Shown in pieces: positions 45,793-57,093 of a stretch of 64,000 nt of DNA. The DNA comes from Afipia sp. (GTDB lineage: Bacteria; Pseudomonadota; Alphaproteobacteria; Rhizobiales; Xanthobacteraceae). The position numbers were made by a program, and so were the translations under genes. The notes beneath the pieces were generated by a model that was not told the DNA's origin, ran no database searches, and saw nothing but the letters and a program-made list of their open reading frames with translations. The stretch lies in the NCBI GenBank assembly GCA_016201045.1, contig JACQDM010000005.1, positions 164,097 through 228,096 on the forward strand. Direction: 5' to 3'. Position 1 is the stretch's first letter; the number at the start of each line of letters is the position of its first letter.

Positions 45793-46409
45793 TTGAAGCG
45801 CGCCTCCAACGCATCGAGAGCGGCCTTGGTCAGAACGAGCTTCTGACGGCGCAGGATGTCGTAAACGTTGATGCCCTGGATCGGCAGCACGTCGATGTGC
45901 GGAATGTTGCGGGCCGCAGATGCGAAACCCGCATTCACCTGAGCGCCATCGATGATGAGCGCGCTGGTGAGGCCGAGACCCGAGAACTTCCCCGCGAGCG
46001 CCTTGGTCTTGGCGTCTTTCATCTCGGTGTTCTCGATCACGATCAATCCGCCGTCCTTGGCTTTCGCCGACAGCGCATGCTTGAGACCGAGCGCGCGAAC
46101 CTTCTTCGGCAAATCATGTGCGTGAGAGCGCACGACCGGACCGAAGGCGCGGCCACCGCCGCGGAACTGCGGCACGCGAGCCGAGCCGTGACGAGCACCG
46201 CCGGTGCCCTTCTGCGCGTACATCTTCTTGCCGGTGCGCCAGACTTCCGCACGGCCCTTGGCCTTGTGCGTGCCGGCCTGACGCTTGGCGAGCTGCCACT
46301 GCACGACGCGCTGGATCAGATCCTTGCGCGGCTCGAGACCGAAGATCGCAGCGTTCAGCTTGACCGAACCCGCGTCCTTGCCGTCGAGGTTGGTGACCTT
46401 CATATCCAT
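45789..46409 (-). CDS. rplD: 50S ribosomal protein L4
   Basis: A 206-residue L4. It has [19 protein letters not shown] at the start and the extended tunnel loop [20 protein letters not shown], then [19 protein letters not shown] and the C-terminal [16 protein letters not shown] 46409 is placed so that it overlaps the rplC stop. In E. coli L4 represses the S10 operon by acting on its leader, and nothing in the sequence shows whether that holds here. Confidence 0.97.
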   Translation of the reverse strand: MDMKVTNLDGKDAGSVKLNAAIFGLEPRKDLIQRVVQWQLAKRQAGTHKAKGRAEVWRTGKKMYAQKGTGGARHGSARVPQFRGGGRAFGPVVRSHAHDLPKKVRALGLKHALSAKAKDGGLIVIENTEMKDAKTKALAGKFSGLGLTSALIIDGAQVNAGFASAARNIPHIDVLPIQGINVYDILRRQKLVLTKAALDALEARFK

Positions 46410-47167
46410 CACGCGCCCTCCCCGGCAGCAGCTTCAGGCGCTGCGGCTTCAGGCGCCGGCTTGTCGGCAGCCTTCTTCTCGCCGCCGCCATCGGCCAGCT
46501 TGAACTTGCCCGGCTTCACGGCTTCCTTCGGCAGCGGCTTCTTCACCGCATCGCGCACCGTGATCCATCCACCCTTCGAGCCCGGAACGGCACCCTCGAC
46601 GAGCAGCAGTCCGCGTGCGACATCGGTCTGCACGACGCGCAGATTCAAAGTCGTGATGCGGTCGACACCCATGTGACCGGGCATCTTCTTGTTCTTGAAT
46701 GTCTTGCCGGGATCCTGGCGTCCGCCCGTTGAGCCGATCGAACGATGCGAGACCGAGACGCCGTGCGTTGCGCGAAGACCACCGAAATTCCAGCGCTTTA
46801 TGCCGCCCGCGAAACCCTTACCGACCGAGGTGCCGGTGACGTCGACGAACTGGCCGACGACAAAATGATCGGCCTGGATTTCAGCGCCGACCGGGATCAC
46901 CGCGTCGTCGGAAACGCGAAACTCGGCGAGTTTACGCTTCGGCTCGACCTTGGAGACCGCGAACTGGCCGCGTTCAGCCTTCGGCATGTAAACCGATTTG
47001 CGCGAACCCGAACCGAGTTGCAGCGCGACGTAGCCGTTCTTCTCGGTCGTGCGATGACCGACAACCTGGCAGTTGCCCAACTTGAGCACGGTCACAGGGA
47101 TATGCTCGCCGGTCTCCGTAAAGACCCGCGTCATCCCGACCTTTTGTGCGATCACTCCGGAGCGCAT
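46409..47167 (-). CDS. rplC: 50S ribosomal protein L3 with Ala/Pro-rich tail
   Basis: A 252-residue L3: [20 protein letters not shown] at the start and [20 protein letters not shown], including the Gln that PrmB methylates, then KMPGHMG. E. coli L3 is about 209 residues. Here the C-terminus adds some 40 residues, mostly Ala, Pro, Glu and Lys ([20 protein letters not shown]), as found in other alphaproteobacteria. It is 52 bp after rpsJ. Confidence 0.97.
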   Translation of the reverse strand: MRSGVIAQKVGMTRVFTETGEHIPVTVLKLGNCQVVGHRTTEKNGYVALQLGSGSRKSVYMPKAERGQFAVSKVEPKRKLAEFRVSDDAVIPVGAEIQADHFVVGQFVDVTGTSVGKGFAGGIKRWNFGGLRATHGVSVSHRSIGSTGGRQDPGKTFKNKKMPGHMGVDRITTLNLRVVQTDVARGLLLVEGAVPGSKGGWITVRDAVKKPLPKEAVKPGKFKLADGGGEKKAADKPAPEAAAPEAAAGEGA

Positions 47168-47219
47168 CGGCGTGCTTCCTGTTCTTTCTGTCCGTAACTT
47201 GCGGACTTAATCCAAAATC

Positions 47220-47528
47220 TTAGAGCTTGATCTCGACGTCGACACCGGCGGCGAGGTCGAGCTTCATCAGCGCGTCCACGGTCTGCGGGGTCGGATCGAC
47301 GATGTCCAAAAGGCGCTTATGCGTGCGCATTTCGAACTGCTCGCGGCTCTTCTTATCCACGTGCGGCGAACGGTTGACGGTGAACTTCTCGATGCGGGTC
47401 GGCAGCGGAATGGGTCCGCGAACCTGCGCGCCGGTACGTTTCGCCGTATTGACGATCTCGCGGGTCGACGTATCGAGAATCCGATGGTCGAACGCCTTGA
47501 GACGTATGCGAATATTCTGGCCGTTCAT
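47220..47528 (-). CDS. rpsJ: 30S ribosomal protein S10
   Basis: A 102-residue S10 with [19 protein letters not shown] at the start and [21 protein letters not shown], identical in plan to NusE, the elongation partner of NusB. It opens the S10 set. A 140-bp gap to tuf contains two hairpins but no clear promoter. Confidence 0.99.
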
Positions 47529-47555
47529 TGCCGTTGTCTTTCTTGTCCATCACGA

Positions 47556-47604
47556 CCGGCATAACCGTTTTTTAGAACGGCGTTCTTACGAACACCTATG
47601 CCGG
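47556..47604. repeat. Nested inverted repeat upstream of rpsJ
   Basis: CCGGCATA (47556-47563) pairs with TATGCCGG (47597-47604), and inside lies the smaller stem AGAAC/GTTCT (47573-47577 and 47581-47585). The structure sits 28 bp before the rpsJ start on the reverse strand, where an S10-operon leader would be. No U-run follows. Confidence 0.6.
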
Positions 47605-47628
47605 CCATCCACGTCGATAAAGAGAGTG

Positions 47629-47656
47629 CGATGCCCGGCCTCGCAGCCGGGCATCG
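47629..47656. repeat. REP-like hairpin after tuf
   Basis: CGATGCCCGGC (47629-47639) and GCCGGGCATCG (47646-47656) form a perfect 11-bp stem with a six-base loop, 13 bp after the tuf stop. Its core is close to the hairpin at 63620-63641 between rpoB and rpoC. It could end tuf transcripts or stabilise their 3' end. Confidence 0.8.
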
Positions 47657-47668
47657 ACGGATCGTTCG

Positions 47669-48859
47669 TTACTCGATGATGCTTGCGACGACGCCTGCAC
47701 CGACGGTGCGGCCGCCTTCGCGGATTGCGAAGCGAAGTTTTTCTTCCATCGCGATCGGCACGATCAGGTGCACTTCCATCGCAATGTTGTCGCCCGGCAT
47801 CACCATTTCGGTACCGGCCGGCAGATGCACCACGCCCGTCACGTCGGTCGTGCGGAAGTAGAACTGCGGACGATAGTTGGTGAAGAACGGAGTGTGACGT
47901 CCGCCCTCTTCCTTGGTGAGGATGTAGGCTTCAGCCTTGAACTTGGTGTGCGGCTTGACCGAACCCGGCTTGCAGAGAACCTGGCCGCGCTCGACTTCCT
48001 CGCGCTTGGTGCCGCGGAGAAGAGCACCGATGTTGTCGCCAGCCTGGCCCTGATCGAGCAGCTTGCGGAACATTTCGACGCCGGTGACGGTGGTCTTGAC
48101 GGTCGGCTTGAGGCCGACGATCTCGATTTCCTCGCCGACCTTGACGATGCCGCGCTCGACACGGCCGGTGACGACGGTGCCGCGGCCCGAAATCGAGAAC
48201 ACGTCTTCGACCGGCATCAGGAACGGCTGGTCGACCGGACGCTCCGGCTGCGGAATGTATTCGTCGACATTCTTCATCAGCTCGAGGATGGCGTCGTGAC
48301 CGAGCTTCGGATCCTTGTTCTCAAGAGCGGCGAGAGCCGAACCCTTGATGATCGGAATCTTGTCGCCGGGGAAGTTGTACTTCGAGAGCAATTCGCGAAC
48401 TTCGAGTTCGACGAGCTCGAGCAATTCCGGATCGTCGACCATGTCGCACTTGTTCATGAACACGACGAGCGCAGGAACGCCGACCTGACGGGCGAGCAGG
48501 ATGTGCTCGCGGGTCTGCGGCATCGGGCCGTCGGCAGCCGACACGACGAGGATCGCGCCGTCCATCTGCGCTGCACCCGTGATCATGTTCTTCACATAGT
48601 CGGCGTGGCCGGGACAATCGACGTGAGCGTAGTGGCGGTTCTTGGTCTCGTACTCAACGTGAGCGGTCGAGATGGTGATGCCGCGCGCCTTTTCTTCCGG
48701 CGCCTTGTCGATCTGGTCGTAGGCGGTGAACGTCGCGCCGCCGGTTTCAGCCAGAACCTTCGTGATCGCAGCCGTCAGCGACGTCTTGCCATGGTCGACG
48801 TGACCGATGGTGCCGATGTTGCAGTGAGGTTTGTTACGTTCAAATTTCTCTTTAGCCAT
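47669..48859 (-). CDS. tuf: Elongation factor Tu
   Basis: A 396-residue GTPase that brings aminoacyl-tRNA to the ribosome. G1 GHVDHGKT (18-25 region), G3 DCPGHADY (about 81-88) and G4 NKCD (about 136-139) are intact, followed by domains 2 and 3 ([13 protein letters not shown]). It is 37 bp after fusA. Alphaproteobacteria often have a second tuf elsewhere, which this window does not show. Confidence 0.99.
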   Translation of the reverse strand: MAKEKFERNKPHCNIGTIGHVDHGKTSLTAAITKVLAETGGATFTAYDQIDKAPEEKARGITISTAHVEYETKNRHYAHVDCPGHADYVKNMITGAAQMDGAILVVSAADGPMPQTREHILLARQVGVPALVVFMNKCDMVDDPELLELVELEVRELLSKYNFPGDKIPIIKGSALAALENKDPKLGHDAILELMKNVDEYIPQPERPVDQPFLMPVEDVFSISGRGTVVTGRVERGIVKVGEEIEIVGLKPTVKTTVTGVEMFRKLLDQGQAGDNIGALLRGTKREEVERGQVLCKPGSVKPHTKFKAEAYILTKEEGGRHTPFFTNYRPQFYFRTTDVTGVVHLPAGTEMVMPGDNIAMEVHLIVPIAMEEKLRFAIREGGRTVGAGVVASIIE

Positions 48860-48896
48860 GACGTTCTCCGTTCAACTTTGACTCGCGTCAAAGAAA

Positions 48897-50969
<2,073 letters not shown>

Positions 50970-50999
50970 GGGCTGTTCCTTTGATCCGTTGTTTCGCCG

Positions 51000-51485
<486 letters not shown>

Positions 51486-51857
51486 TTACTTCGGACGCTT
51501 CGCGCCGTACTTCGAACGGCGCTGCTTGCGGTTCTTGACGCCCTGCGTATCGAGGACGCCGCGGAGAATGTGATAGCGAACGCCGGGCAAATCCTTGACG
51601 CGACCGCCACGGATCATGACCACCGAGTGTTCCTGAAGGTTATGGCCTTCACCCGGGATGTAGCCGATCACCTCAAAGCCGTTGGTCAGGCGCACCTTGG
51701 CAACCTTACGAAGCGCCGAGTTCGGCTTCTTCGGGGTCGTCGTATAGACGCGCGTGCAAACGCCGCGCTTCTGCGGCGACTGCTGCAGCGCCGGCACCTT
51801 CTTGCGCGCCTTCTGCGATTCGCGTGGCTTTGCGATCAGCTGGTTGATCGTCGGCAT
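51486..51857 (-). CDS. rpsL: 30S ribosomal protein S12
   Basis: A 123-residue S12, [15 protein letters not shown] at the start and SKYGAKRPK at the end. The two positions that give streptomycin resistance carry the sensitive form: K43 (TPKKPNS) and K88 (GRVKDLPG). S12 monitors decoding in the A-site. It starts the str operon, after a 670-bp upstream gap, not straight after rpoC as usual. Confidence 0.99.
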   Translation of the reverse strand: MPTINQLIAKPRESQKARKKVPALQQSPQKRGVCTRVYTTTPKKPNSALRKVAKVRLTNGFEVIGYIPGEGHNLQEHSVVMIRGGRVKDLPGVRYHILRGVLDTQGVKNRKQRRSKYGAKRPK

Positions 51858-52526
51858 CGTTCACCCTTGTTCGCGCGAAACCGAATAGGCTCCGCAAAAT
51901 TCACTCGGGACTTCCGTCCCGCTTCAAAATCTCAAACTTCCAAACCGCCCCGCCCCTCATTGCGCAAAACGACCGCGCAAAGCGAAATGACGCCAACCAT
52001 TCATCGCTGAATGGAAAGCGCTTGACCGCCACAGAGGACCGCGGATCGCCTTACGGCTCACCGAGGTCATGCATCCGAAACCAATCTCAGGAGCTTTTCA
52101 CTCGAGAGACCAACATCGTCCTGGCATTGCCTGGCTTAGTGCCGACAGCGTTTGAGCGACATTCGTCGAGGTTGGTGCCGTTTCAGCCCGCTGGCGAACC
52201 AGAGAGTTAAAAGGTGATCCGTTCCGACGTGAGGAAGCTCACCGCCTGTCGTGAAGTGCGCGGGTTGTAGTAGCCGACCCATGCCAAGTCAAGGCTAAAC
52301 GGCACCTCAAAAGCGCAAGCGGCAGAGCCACTTCTGGTACTCCGCGCATGGCTGGAGCGAGCGGGTTTTGGTGTCGTTTCGGGATCGAAAGTCCGCGGAT
52401 TTCAAAGCCCGATATGGGCGTTTTGATCGGCGAATTCCACGGGCAGCTGGCCGAAAATCGTGCACGACCGGGTGCGATCGGCACGGGTATTTAAAAAACA
52501 ATTGTAATTACAGTAGCTTATAAAGA
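51858..52526. other. Gene-free region upstream of rpsL
   Basis: This 669-bp stretch has no frame that I accept as a gene. Two short reverse frames near 52239-52501 are basic and low in family character. It contains a small hairpin GGGAC-TTCC-GTCCC (51907-51920) in the presumed rpsL leader and one good promoter candidate (52264-52292). It also contains an AT-rich block 52492-52525, which may end the reverse-strand GNAT gene. Confidence 0.6.
52264..52292 (-). promoter_or_regulatory. Candidate str-operon promoter
   Basis: On the reverse strand TTGACT (52292-52287) and TACAAC (52269-52264) are separated by exactly 17 bases. Transcription would start near 52257 and give rpsL a leader of about 400 nt. 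It is the best match to a sigma-70 promoter in the gap. Confidence 0.5.
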
Positions 52527-53663
52527 TTAAGCCTTGGCGGGCGGCGACAGCCTGCGCCTTGCCGGAATAAGCTGCATGGTCCGCAGCCAGTCGCGCAGCA
52601 TCCGCAGCTTTTCATAACCAAGCTGACGGGTGGCCTCTATCGTAAAGACCAGCGAGCGGTCGGTTCCGACATCGACCACCATGTCGGTCATGGCTTTGCG
52701 GCCGGTCCAGAGCTGGGCCATGAAGCTGGTCTCCGCTGCGCACGAATCGATGGCCTGAATATCGGTCGTCGCAAACAGTTGCTCGGTGAGCTTGTCGATC
52801 AGGAGCACGCCCGGAGAGAACTTGGCGTAATCAGAGTCGAACCCCGTCTTCCACGTGTAGGCCGTCGTTCCGCAATACATCAGGACCTGTGCCGCGATCG
52901 CCTTGCCGTCGAGCCGCAGCAGCGCGACCGAAGCGTCGCCGCGCACCGCAAGATCGCCGATCAGATTGCGGGTGAAATGCGCGTCGTCTTCGTCGCAGAG
53001 GATGGCGGTGCCTTCCTTGCCCTTCCAGCTTCGCAATTCGAGAGCGAGAAATTGCTCGAATGCTTCCCGCACATCGCTGACGTGCCGCGAATTGATTACT
53101 TCGAGCGCACCAAGCGCGGACAATCGATTCCAGTCCTGCCGCAGCTTCTTGCGCGTCGAGCCGGAATTTTTCTGTCCAGTCTCGCGCGACACCACCGGGC
53201 GCAGGCTTTGCGTCAAGGCCAGATGGGCGTGGCGATCCTTGGCAATTGTGTTGCGGATTTCGGCGAACGCCACAGAGTCCGCGTCCATCTCCTTCAGGCT
53301 GATGACCTTCGGCAACGCCGGGTTGTTCTTGATAGCCGCGAAGAACGCCGGGATCACTTCGGCGGCATAGGCCGGATCGGCGACCGGCGTCGAAAGGAAG
53401 GAATAGTTGTAGGGTCTCGCTTCAAGCAGCGCGGGCCAAAACAACATCGGATGGCGCTCCTGAAGCGCCCACAGACCGACCAGCCTTGCGGGCTCTGCCT
53501 CATGATCCCATGCCAGCAGCACATGAACCACCGCGAACATCGCATCGCTCGCGGCCTTCAATGCGACCGGATTCATGAACGCATTGGCCGGCGCGCGGCG
53601 AATGAGATCGTCCCATTGCGGCGTGATAGCGAGATCGGGAGGTGCGACTGAAACGGAGATCAT
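52527..53663 (-). CDS. GNAT-superfamily acyltransferase (BioF2/CelD-like)
   Basis: A 378-residue protein of the acetyltransferase_6 (BioF2-like) group, which has two GNAT-like halves. The middle region KKLRQDWNRLSALGALEVIN and the block LRLDGKAIAAQVLMYCG, followed by WKTGFDSDYAKFSPGVLLIDKL, are typical of CelD/FemX-like enzymes used in polysaccharide or lipid modification. ATG 53663 is chosen (MISVSVAPPD), since the longer frame begins with TTG. It is divergent from the flavoprotein gene, with 252 bp between. Substrate unknown. Confidence 0.85.
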   Translation of the reverse strand: MISVSVAPPDLAITPQWDDLIRRAPANAFMNPVALKAASDAMFAVVHVLLAWDHEAEPARLVGLWALQERHPMLFWPALLEARPYNYSFLSTPVADPAYAAEVIPAFFAAIKNNPALPKVISLKEMDADSVAFAEIRNTIAKDRHAHLALTQSLRPVVSRETGQKNSGSTRKKLRQDWNRLSALGALEVINSRHVSDVREAFEQFLALELRSWKGKEGTAILCDEDDAHFTRNLIGDLAVRGDASVALLRLDGKAIAAQVLMYCGTTAYTWKTGFDSDYAKFSPGVLLIDKLTEQLFATTDIQAIDSCAAETSFMAQLWTGRKAMTDMVVDVGTDRSLVFTIEATRQLGYEKLRMLRDWLRTMQLIPARRRLSPPAKA

Positions 53664-53915
53664 CGATAAACCGCTCGAGGCCAATGGCGGTATCTTTGGA
53701 CGTGCCCGATTGCTGATCCGTTAAGCCGGTTCCATACCAATCGTTACCGTCCACCGGCCGCGTGCGCATTTCGAGCGCAACAGTACGCAAAGCGGATGGT
53801 TAATGGCGTTTTGGCCCGGTTTAGCGACGTTTAACGTAAGCGCTGATTTACGCTGTTTTCTTCAGGCTTTGTTTGTGTTTCCCGCGCCAACAATACGCCG
53901 TCAAACGGGGGCGTC

Positions 53916-55085
53916 ATGCGGCACACCGACATTGCGATCATCGGCGGCGGACTTGCGGGATCGACCGCGGCCGCAATGCTTGGGCGCGCGGGAATTTCGG
54001 CCATCCTGATCGACCCGCATCAAGTCTACCCGTTCGACTTCCGCTGCGAAAAGCTCGACGGATTTCAGGCCGGTATCCTTCGCAAGACCGGCCTGCTCGA
54101 CGATGTTCTGCGCGCGACGACGCGCGACGTGGGCGGCGCATGGGTCGCCCGGTTCGGACGCATGATCGACAAGCGGCCGAGCGACCAGAATGGAATTTTC
54201 TATGACGCGCTGGTAAACACCATGCGCAGGCTTGTCCCTTCCTGCGTCGATTTCATTGAAGCCAAGGCGACCGCGGTCGAGACGAGTAATGATCGACAGA
54301 CCATCACGTTGTCGGACGGGGAAAAGATTTCGGCACGCCTGATAGTTCTATCCAACGGGCTCAACATCGGCCTGCGGCACACGCTCGGTATCGAACGCGA
54401 TGTCATTAGCCCCTGCCATTCCATCACGGTCGGTTTCAATCTGGTGCCCGTCGGCCGTGATAAATTCGACTTTCCGGCGATGTCGTATTTCACCGAAAAC
54501 GCGGCCGCGCAGATGGCTTACATCACCCTATTTCCGATCGGCGAGGCGATGCGCGCCAATCTGATCGTCTACCGCAACATGGACGATCCGTGGCTGCGGC
54601 GAATGCGGCAGACGCCTGAAGATGCGCTCGACGAAATCATGCCGAATTTCCGCAAGCTCGCAGGCAATTTCAAAGTCGATGATACCATCCGCATTAGACC
54701 AGCCGACCTCTACGTCACGCGCGGGCACCGGCAGGCGGGCATCGTTCTCATCGGCGATGCCTTCGGCACCTCATGTCCCGGTGCGGGTACCGGCACGGGT
54801 AAGGTGTTCATGGATGTCGAACGCCTCTGCAGCGCCTACATTCCATCATGGCTCGCGAGCGAAGGAATGGACATCGACAAAATTTCGCAATTCTACGACG
54901 ACCCTGAAAAGCGCGAAAACGATGCAAGATCGCTGCGCGAAGCATTCGACCTGCGCTCGATGTCGACCGACACCGGATTGATGTGGCACGCACGCCGATG
55001 GGCGCGTTTCACAGCACGGCTATGTCTGGGAATTTTCAGGACCATTCGCGAAACGGTTTCACCGCGCCGCTTCGCCAGCCAATAA
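53916..55085 (+). CDS. FAD-dependent oxidoreductase (group A monooxygenase/reductase-like)
   Basis: A 389-residue flavoprotein. The Rossmann motif is IIGGGLAGSTAAAMLGRAG at residues 9-26, a middle RLIVLSNGLN strand follows, and GDAFGTSCPGAGTGTGK near residue 290 is the second FAD-binding motif. The plan fits UbiH/geranylgeranyl-reductase-like enzymes that oxidise or saturate lipophilic substrates. It is the only forward gene of the region between rpoC and rpsL. It converges on the ABC transporter gene with 14 bp between stops. Confidence 0.85.
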   Translation: MRHTDIAIIGGGLAGSTAAAMLGRAGISAILIDPHQVYPFDFRCEKLDGFQAGILRKTGLLDDVLRATTRDVGGAWVARFGRMIDKRPSDQNGIFYDALVNTMRRLVPSCVDFIEAKATAVETSNDRQTITLSDGEKISARLIVLSNGLNIGLRHTLGIERDVISPCHSITVGFNLVPVGRDKFDFPAMSYFTENAAAQMAYITLFPIGEAMRANLIVYRNMDDPWLRRMRQTPEDALDEIMPNFRKLAGNFKVDDTIRIRPADLYVTRGHRQAGIVLIGDAFGTSCPGAGTGTGKVFMDVERLCSAYIPSWLASEGMDIDKISQFYDDPEKRENDARSLREAFDLRSMSTDTGLMWHARRWARFTARLCLGIFRTIRETVSPRRFASQ

Positions 55086-55099
55086 AGCCGGACGCCTGC

Positions 55100-57046
55100 T
55101 CAGTCGTCATCCTCATCGTCGTCGGCATCGACCGGATCGTGCTTCTTGTGGATCTGGTCGTTCCACAACTGTGCATACATGCCGCCCTTCGCAAGCAATT
55201 CCGTATGCGTGCCGCGTTCGATGGCCTTGCCACCGCTGATGACAATGATCTCGTCCATATCGACGACGGATGTTAGTCTGTGCGTCGACGAAATCATGGT
55301 GCGGCCCTTGGAGACGTTCATCAGGGTCTTGTTGAGTGCCGCTTCCGTCGTCTGATCGAGCGCGGAAGTCGCTTCGTCGAGCAGCAGCACGGATGGATTG
55401 CGAATGATCGCGCGCGCGATCGCGATGCGCTGACGCTGACCGCCCGATAATGAATCGCCACGCTCGCCGACTACCGTGTCGTATTTATACGGCAGTGACA
55501 TGATGAAGCGATGGATCTCGGCCTTCTTGGCGGCATCCTCGACTTCCTTGTCGCTCGCGCCTTCCTTGCCAAGACGGATGTTTTCGCGCAGCGACAGGTT
55601 GAACAGCATGTTCTCCTGAAACACCACGGCCATGCTTCTGCGCAGCGAGTCGCGCGTGACGCGGCGGATATCGACGCCATCGATCGTGACGCGCCCCTCG
55701 GTTGGGGTATAGAGCCGCAAGATCAAGTTCAGCAGCGTACTCTTGCCGGAGCCGCTGGGACCGACGATGGCGATGCGTTTTCCGACATCGAGCTTCAGCG
55801 TCAGCCCATCGAGAACGACCGCGTCACTGCCTTCATATTTGAAGCCAACGCGGTCGAAAGTGATGTTGTTGGTGATGCGCGGCAGATCGGGAGCGCCGGG
55901 GCGGTCTCCCCCGCGCGTCGGCTCATCCAGCAATTCCTCCATATGACGAACGGCGGCGGATGCCTGAATCGCAATCGGTATGAAGTGCATCAGATGCGCG
56001 ATGTTGTAGGAGATCTCCCAGAACGCGCTCTCGAAGGTGACAAAGGTGCCGATCGAGATTTTCCCGATGGTCGCGAGATAAGCGCCGATGGCGAGCACGA
56101 CGAGGTGCAACAACAGCACCGAAATCGTGACCGTGCGCTCAACCATGGTCGAGAGGAACGTCGCGTCCGCCATCGAGCGGCGCGCGGCATCGTTGCGGAA
56201 GGTAAACCAGCCGAGCGCCTTGCGCTGCAGGCCGAACGCCTTCACCACCATCTGCGCACCGATGTTTTCCTGAACGACGCCAAGGATGGCCGATTCATTG
56301 ACCTTCTGTTCGTAGTTCGCCTGCACGGCCTTCGGCGTCAGGATGCGCGGGCCGATCAGCGTGATCGGAAACACCAATAGCGCCACGGCTGCGAGCTGCC
56401 AGTTCAGCCAGATCATCAGACCGATGCCGGCGATCAGTTCGAGAAACGGCAGCATCGCGCTATTGGCGAAATGCTTCACGGACGATTCGTAGCCCGCCAT
56501 ATCGACGGAGAAGCGCGACAGGATTTCGCCGCGCTTGGTGCGGCCGAAAAACGCGGCCGGAAGATTCTGCACATGATCGAACAGGCGCGAGCGAATATCG
56601 GAGATCGTCGCTGCGGCCAGCCGCGCGTCCCAGCGCTCGTACCAGACAGCGACAATAGAGGTGACGATGCCGGCCACCGCGAGCACTGAGAGAATTGTAT
56701 AAAGAGCCTGAAAGTCTTCTTCGCCGAGTGCGTCGTCGATCAGATATTTGAGGCTGAGCGGCATAATGACGTTGAACAACGTCTCGACGAACAGGCCGAT
56801 GCCGACGAACATCAGCCACGTCTTGTAATTCCGCATGTGCGGCCAAGTGAAGCGCCAGATCGTGGCGAACGCACCGGCGGCCTCGCTCGCCGTATAGGCG
56901 ACGAGATCCTCATCGTCGTCATCGTCGTCGAGATCGATGTCGTTCGGATCGGACTGCGGCATTTCCGCAGCAAGCCGCGACGCCTCGTCGTCGAGAGCGG
57001 ACTGCGTCGGTTTGTCGCTGTCGGATGGAGGCTGCCTTGTCGGCAT
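55100..57046 (-). CDS. ABC exporter, fused membrane and ATPase domains
   Basis: A 648-residue half-transporter. A membrane domain of six helices spans about 70-370. The ATPase domain follows, with Walker A GPSGSGKST near 427 and the signature LSGGQRQRIAIARA near 530, then Walker B LLLDEATSALD. Both ends are acidic: DLDDDDDDEDL near residue 40 and a DADDDEDDD end. It works as a homodimer to export a lipid, glycan or drug. It starts 47 bp after the oxidoreductase-methyltransferase gene, so it probably exports that enzyme's product. Confidence 0.92.
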   Translation of the reverse strand: MPTRQPPSDSDKPTQSALDDEASRLAAEMPQSDPNDIDLDDDDDDEDLVAYTASEAAGAFATIWRFTWPHMRNYKTWLMFVGIGLFVETLFNVIMPLSLKYLIDDALGEEDFQALYTILSVLAVAGIVTSIVAVWYERWDARLAAATISDIRSRLFDHVQNLPAAFFGRTKRGEILSRFSVDMAGYESSVKHFANSAMLPFLELIAGIGLMIWLNWQLAAVALLVFPITLIGPRILTPKAVQANYEQKVNESAILGVVQENIGAQMVVKAFGLQRKALGWFTFRNDAARRSMADATFLSTMVERTVTISVLLLHLVVLAIGAYLATIGKISIGTFVTFESAFWEISYNIAHLMHFIPIAIQASAAVRHMEELLDEPTRGGDRPGAPDLPRITNNITFDRVGFKYEGSDAVVLDGLTLKLDVGKRIAIVGPSGSGKSTLLNLILRLYTPTEGRVTIDGVDIRRVTRDSLRRSMAVVFQENMLFNLSLRENIRLGKEGASDKEVEDAAKKAEIHRFIMSLPYKYDTVVGERGDSLSGGQRQRIAIARAIIRNPSVLLLDEATSALDQTTEAALNKTLMNVSKGRTMISSTHRLTSVVDMDEIIVISGGKAIERGTHTELLAKGGMYAQLWNDQIHKKHDPVDADDDEDDD

Positions 57047-57093
57047 CGAACAACCGTTGCTGCGTGGCCGGAATGACCGCGAATAACTAGCGA

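Noticed and set aside
52239..52501. Two short reverse frames (81 and 64 codons) upstream of rpsL
   Set aside because: They overlap each other in different phases, are rich in Arg and Pro, have no ribosome site, and overlap the best promoter candidate of the region.
53831..53850. Imperfect inverted repeat CGTAAG...TTTACG before the flavoprotein gene
   Set aside because: It has one mismatch in a six-base arm and no second copy nearby. It is too weak to call an operator.
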